Shown here: piece after piece, positions 57,186 to 63,075 of the stretch
Layout of the letters: each line of letters begins with the position of its first letter
Numbering within the stretch: position 1 is the first letter of the stretch
Assembly: GCF_016863395.1 (NCBI RefSeq)
Contig: NZ_BOOU01000064.1
Span: forward strand, 1-63,075
Length of the DNA stretch: 63,075 bases
Source of the DNA: Sphaerisporangium rufum
GTDB taxonomy: Bacteria > Actinomycetota > Actinomycetes > Streptosporangiales > Streptosporangiaceae
Direction of reading: 5' to 3'
The notes under the pieces: generated by a model
Databases searched by the model: none
Told to the model about the DNA's origin: nothing
What the model saw: the letters and a program-made list of their open reading frames with translations, nothing else
Position numbers and translations under genes: made by a program

Positions 57186-58949
57186 TCAGCGCAGGAAGCC
57201 GATGTCGGCGTAGCGCAGCGTGTGGAAGCCGGGCGCGCCCAGGTTCGCCACGCTCGCCTTGACCGCCCAGTTCTGCGGCCGCTGGTAGAGCGGCAGCACG
57301 TTGACCTGGCGCCAGATGAGTGCGTCGGCCTCGTTGGCGTCGGCGCGCGCCCGCTCGGGGTTGAGGTCGGAGGAGGCTTTGCGCATCGCCGCGTCGATCT
57401 CCGGGCTGCCGGACCGCCCGAAGTTGGCGTTCCACTGTGGCCGGCCGTCCGCGCCGACCACCTTGTCGGCGTAGGTGCCGTAGCTGCTGGACACCGGGAA
57501 CGGCGTGCCGATGTAGGAGAACGGCGCGATGTCGAAGTTGCCGGGGATGATGTACTTGGTGAAGAAGTCATCGCTGGGCACCTGCTGGACGGTCACCCGC
57601 ACGCCGATCTTCCGCAGCATCGCCTGGACGAGCTCGCCCTCCGACCTGCCGAGCGGCAGCCCGGCCGGGATGACGAACCGCACGGCCAGTTCGGTGCCGC
57701 CGCGCCGGCGGACCTGCCCCGAGCGGTGCCAGCCCGCGGCGTCCAGCAGCCGCTCGGCGGCGCGGGGGTCGTGGCGGCCGAGCGGTCCGGCGTTGTCCCG
57801 GTGGCCGTCCTGGGTGCCCATGAAGAAGTGGTTGTTCAGCACCGAGGCCTTCCAGTCCAGCCCCTGCAGGTCCGACCGGGCGATCGCCTCCCGGTCGATG
57901 CCGAGCGCGATCGCCCGCCGCACCCGCACGTCCGACAGGACGGGGCTTTCGGCGTTGAAGGTCAGGTGCCGGAAGTCCGGGCCGGCCGCCTGCCGGATCA
58001 CCGCGCCCCGGGCGTTCCTGGCCCGGGCGTAGTCGGGGGCGGACGGGCCGACGTCGAACACGTCGATCTCGCCGTTGGTGAACGCCCCCACCAGCGCGTC
58101 GGCCGCCAGCGAGCGGTAGATGATCTTGTCCAGCAGGGCGGGCTCGCCCCACCAGCGGTCGTCGCGGACCAGGGTCACCGTCTTGGCGGTCTGGTCGAAC
58201 GCCGCGAACCGGAACGGGCCGGCGGTGACCGGGACGCGGTTCAGCCAGGCGGTGTTGAAGGCGTCCGGCGTGGCGTTGGTCGAGCGGGGGTAGAGCGGCC
58301 AGAACAGCGACTGCCAGTCGGAGAAGGGCGCGGCGAAGGTCACCACCACCTCGAAGTCGTCCCGTCCGCGGGCGACGCTCGCGATGTCCTGGTATCCGGT
58401 GGTGGCCGCGACGTGGAAGTCGGGGTCGCGGCCGCTCATCGCTTTCCACTGCGCCTGGTAGTCCTGCCAGGTGATCGGCCGGCCGTCCGACCAGCGGGCC
58501 CGGCGGTTCAGCGTGTAGGTGACCTCCTGGCGCGGGTGGGTCGCCGTCACCCGCGCGTCGGTCACGTAGTCGGGATTGGGCGCCGGCACGGCCTTCTCGT
58601 CGGTTTGGAAGGCCGCGGGCATCAGCGCATCCATGACCTTCTTGACGTCGGCCAGGTTGCCGTCCACGTGGTTGAGGTTCCACTGCGCCGGGAACTCGGT
58701 GATCCCCCAGCGCAGCGTGCCGCCCGGCCGGAGCCGGGACCGCGGCGCCGCGTTGATGTCGTAGGCGCGGACGGCGGCCACCCGCGGCCGGGCGCCCGGC
58801 CCCGCCCCGCCGTCCCCGCCACCGCCGCAGGCCGCGGCGGCCGGCCAGGCCAGCGCCGCGGCCAGCGCCGCCGCGGCCAGCGGCCGGGCGCGGCCGGCCC
58901 GGCCCAGGCGCCGCCGCTCCGGGCGGGTGGGTGCTTGGAGCGTTGTCAC
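57186..58949 (-). CDS. Peptide/nickel-type ABC transporter substrate-binding lipoprotein
   Basis: 587 residues. A Sec signal ends in a lipobox (WPAAAACGGGG), so the protein is a lipoprotein. The SBP_bac_5 fold is recognised by LRPGGTLRWGITEFPAQWNL, DGRPITWQDYQAQWKAM, VTLVRDDRWWG and LPLYQRPQNWAVK near the end. It binds oligopeptides or similar solutes for the permeases encoded upstream. GTG at 58949 has GGGGGACC upstream and gives the expected short n-region. It is the last gene of a four-gene leftward operon. Confidence 0.92.
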   Translation of the reverse strand: MTTLQAPTRPERRRLGRAGRARPLAAAALAAALAWPAAAACGGGGDGGAGPGARPRVAAVRAYDINAAPRSRLRPGGTLRWGITEFPAQWNLNHVDGNLADVKKVMDALMPAAFQTDEKAVPAPNPDYVTDARVTATHPRQEVTYTLNRRARWSDGRPITWQDYQAQWKAMSGRDPDFHVAATTGYQDIASVARGRDDFEVVVTFAAPFSDWQSLFWPLYPRSTNATPDAFNTAWLNRVPVTAGPFRFAAFDQTAKTVTLVRDDRWWGEPALLDKIIYRSLAADALVGAFTNGEIDVFDVGPSAPDYARARNARGAVIRQAAGPDFRHLTFNAESPVLSDVRVRRAIALGIDREAIARSDLQGLDWKASVLNNHFFMGTQDGHRDNAGPLGRHDPRAAERLLDAAGWHRSGQVRRRGGTELAVRFVIPAGLPLGRSEGELVQAMLRKIGVRVTVQQVPSDDFFTKYIIPGNFDIAPFSYIGTPFPVSSSYGTYADKVVGADGRPQWNANFGRSGSPEIDAAMRKASSDLNPERARADANEADALIWRQVNVLPLYQRPQNWAVKASVANLGAPGFHTLRYADIGFLR

Positions 58950-58962
58950 GTTCGGTCCCCCT

Positions 58963-60986
<2,024 letters not shown>

Positions 60987-60990
<4 letters not shown>

Positions 60991-61880
60991 CGGCGACCTC
61001 CGGGGTCGAAGGCGTCGCGCAGCGCGTCACCGGCCAGGTTCACCGACAGGATGGTGCCGACCAGCGTCCCGGCGGCGAACCAGAACGTCCACGGCGCGTA
61101 CAGCGCGGTGCGGGCCCCGTCGGCGATCAGCCCGCCGAGCGACACCTCCGGCGGCTGCACGCCGAACCCGAAATAGGAGAGGCTGGTCTCGGTGAGGATG
61201 GCGGCGCTGACGTTCAGCGTGGCGTCCACGATCAGCAGCGAGGCCAGGTTCGGCAGCACGTGCCGGAAGATGATCGTGCCGGCCGGCACGCCCATGTACC
61301 GGGCGGCCCTGATGTACTCGCGCTCGCGGAGCGACCGCGTCATGCCGCGCACGACCTTGCCGGTCACCATCCACAGGAACAGCGTCAGCATGACCACGAA
61401 CAGCGGCCAGCGGCCCGGGCCGAACAGCGGGGACATCACCGCCAGCACCAGGAACGCCGGCAGCACCAGCAGCAGGTCGGCCACCCGCATCAGCACGCGG
61501 TCGGTCCAGCCGAGGAAGTAGCCCGCGCACGCCCCGGTGACCGCGGCGACCGCGGTGGCCAGGACCGCCACCAGCAGGCCGACCGCCAGCGAGCGGCGGG
61601 TGCCGCTCATGGTGAGGGCGAACACGTCGCCGCCGGTCTGGGTGGTGCCGAACCAGTGCGCGGCCGACGGCGGCCGCAGGAAGGCACCGAAGTCGAGGTC
61701 GGCGGGCGACCACCGGCACACCAGCGGCCCGGCGAGCGCGGGCAGCACCACCAGGCACAGCAGGGCGGCGCCGAGCCGGCCCTGCCCGGAGCGCAGGAAC
61801 CGGCGGGCCACCGTCCGGGAGCGGGACGGCGCCCGCGGGTATCCGGTCCGGGCCGCCCGCCGGTCGGCCGGCGTGATCAT
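60987..61880 (-). CDS. Peptide ABC transporter permease, DppC-like
   Basis: 297 residues with about six membrane helices. The binding-protein-dependent transport signature occurs at [20 protein letters not shown] (the EAA loop, contacting the ATPase). An N-terminal cytoplasmic stretch is basic. Partner of the DppB-like permease, whose stop it overlaps by 4 nt; together they form the channel. Confidence 0.92.
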
Positions 61881-62890
61881 CGGCCCACCCGGACCCGGGG
61901 GTCCAGCAGCACGTGCAGCGCGTCGGCGGCCAGCGCGGCGAGCAGCACGGCGACCGCCGCGCAGCCGCAGACGGCCGCGACGGTGTTGACGTCGTTGCCG
62001 CGGATCGCGGCGACCAGCGCCTCCCCCATGCCGTGCCAGCCGAACACCGTCTCGGTGATGGTGGCGCCCACCAGCAGCGTGCCGAAGGTGAAGGCGAAGT
62101 AGGTGACCGCCGGCACCAGGGCGGTGCGCAGCGCGTGCCGCACCAGGGCCGTGCGCCGGCGCAGCCCCTTGGCCATGGCGGTGCGGACATAGTCGGCGCC
62201 AAGGACGTCGAGCATCATGCCGCGCTGGTAGCGGCTGTAGACGGCGGCCTGCCCCAGGGCGAGCGACAGGGTGGGCAGCGCCAGGTGCCGGGCCCGGTCG
62301 AGCAGGCCGGCGGCGGGCCCGCCGGCGAGCCCTGGGGTCGCCTCGCCGCTGACCAGCAGCAGCTGCGCGCCCAGCCGGTCGTTGAGCCAGACGGCGCCGA
62401 TGACCAGCATGTTGGCGAGCACCACCACCGGCACGGCGAGCACGGCGAACGCCGCCACGGTGGAGACCCGGTCGAAGGCGCGGTACTGCCGGACGGCCGC
62501 GGCGGCCCCGGCCGCGACGCCCGCCGCGCTGCCGGCCACCACGCCGAGCAGGACCAGCCGCAGCGTGACGCCGAACCGCCGGCCGAGCTCGGCGGCCACC
62601 CGGTCGCCGTTCCAGGTGCGGCCCGGGTCGCCGCGCAGCATCCCGGCGGCCCAGCGCAGGTAGCGCTGCGCCAGCGGGGTGCGGTCGTTGAGGTTGTACC
62701 GGCTGAGCTGGGCGTCCACCACGGCGGCCGGCGGTCGCGGGCTGCGTCCCTCGTAGTTGGACCTCGGGTCCAGCGTGGCGGCGGCCAGCAGGTAGGTCAG
62801 GCTGGTGGCCACCGCGACCAGCAGGGCGTACCCGGCCAGCCGGCGGAGCAGGTACGGCAGGAACGGCAGGAACCGCGGCACCGCTGCCAT
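61877..62890 (-). CDS. Peptide ABC transporter permease, DppB-like
   Basis: 337 residues with six membrane helices. Two hydrophobic segments flank a large external loop (RSNYEGRSPRPPAAVVDAQL, LNDRTPLAQRYLRW), as in DppB-type permeases, and the EAA loop is ADYVRTAMAKGLRRRTALV. ATG at 62890 has GGAAGG upstream; a start at 62941 is possible. First gene of the operon; a promoter probably lies at 62891-63075. Confidence 0.9.
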   Translation of the reverse strand: MAAVPRFLPFLPYLLRRLAGYALLVAVATSLTYLLAAATLDPRSNYEGRSPRPPAAVVDAQLSRYNLNDRTPLAQRYLRWAAGMLRGDPGRTWNGDRVAAELGRRFGVTLRLVLLGVVAGSAAGVAAGAAAAVRQYRAFDRVSTVAAFAVLAVPVVVLANMLVIGAVWLNDRLGAQLLLVSGEATPGLAGGPAAGLLDRARHLALPTLSLALGQAAVYSRYQRGMMLDVLGADYVRTAMAKGLRRRTALVRHALRTALVPAVTYFAFTFGTLLVGATITETVFGWHGMGEALVAAIRGNDVNTVAAVCGCAAVAVLLAALAADALHVLLDPRVRVGR

Positions 62891-63075
62891 CGCCCGCCTT
62901 CCCGGCCAGGGGCGCGCGGCCCCGCGCGCCCGATCGGTCAACCGCGGCCCGCTCGGTGACCGCAGGTGACCATCCTGCTACATCAGGTGACCGGAGTGAG
63001 GCAGGAGGGCGGCGGCGGCGCCTGGTGTCGGCGGCGGCCGGCGAGCCGGTGCGCGGCGCCCGCGCCCGCGGCGCC
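62891..63075. other. Right edge of window, upstream of the transporter operon
   Basis: 185 bp, with no gene seen. It should hold the promoter of the leftward transporter operon; a CGGTCACC-type G/C pattern dominates and I cannot place a -10 with confidence. Confidence 0.3.

Overview
This is a very GC-rich actinobacterial chromosome segment. Probable leaderless starts, an HrdB-like principal sigma factor with a long acidic N-terminus, DUF3052/DUF3145/DUF5998/DUF7455 proteins, a homodimeric AceE and a FasR-type fatty-acid operon all fit a filamentous actinomycete. The overall flavour suggests Streptosporangiales or a close relative, but that placement is inference. Most of the window is core chromosome; positions of roughly 3.5-11.3 kb are accessory.

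Region by region. 1-3.5 kb: a membrane-anchored serine hydrolase, divergent from a NarL-type two-component pair. 3.5-7.7 kb: a decaying plant-polysaccharide locus, with a GH29 fucosidase remnant, an intact LacI regulator, a frameshifted GH5 remnant and an intact secreted GH28-CBM2 enzyme. 7.8-11.3 kb: integrative-element DNA at a tRNA-Val(UAC) gene. An old integrase remnant abuts a tRNA 3'-end fragment. Next comes a second element reduced to an IS256-family insertion, the tail of a rep-like gene and an intact tyrosine integrase, ending at the intact tRNA. 11.3-14.4 kb: ROK sugar kinase, zinc-ribbon protein, AhpE-type peroxiredoxin, DUF3052, YjbQ. 14.9-27.9 kb: aceE, a WYL regulator, a YjfM/YjfC/YjfL-like trio, then fasR-fabD-fabH-acpP-fabF-accD and DUF3145. 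The ahpE/aceE/FasR/fab/accD order resembles the Rv2238c-Rv2247 block of M. tuberculosis.

28.2-32 kb: a translationally coupled cassette of ECF sigma factor, small protein and TPR-CHAT protease-like protein. 32-40 kb: rhodanese, DUF5998, a GNAT/acyl-CoA-synthetase fusion, PfkB kinase and a RecQ helicase fused to a phosphoribosyltransferase-like domain. 40.2-47.6 kb: a ParC/GyrA-like subunit and, about 5 kb away, a ParE/GyrB-like subunit, enclosing a VOC protein, a thioredoxin-fold protein, a small unknown and a beta-carbonic anhydrase; DUF7455 follows. 47.7-50.3 kb: GNAT, YaaA and a hypothetical protein. 50.5-54.6 kb: the principal sigma factor and a PAS-GAF-PP2C phosphatase with a frameshift near its N-terminus. 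55-63 kb: two poorly characterised genes and a peptide/nickel-type ABC transporter operon (binding protein, fused double ATPase, two permeases).

Themes: envelope lipid synthesis joined to central carbon metabolism (aceE, FAS II, acyl-CoA carboxylase); DNA topology and housekeeping transcription (topoisomerase IV-like pair, sigA); and a mobile-DNA hotspot next to eroding CAZyme genes. At least six genes have a -10-like hexamer exactly 7 nt before a start codon, suggesting frequent leaderless transcripts. Functions are assigned from motifs and family knowledge read by eye; no database search was run.
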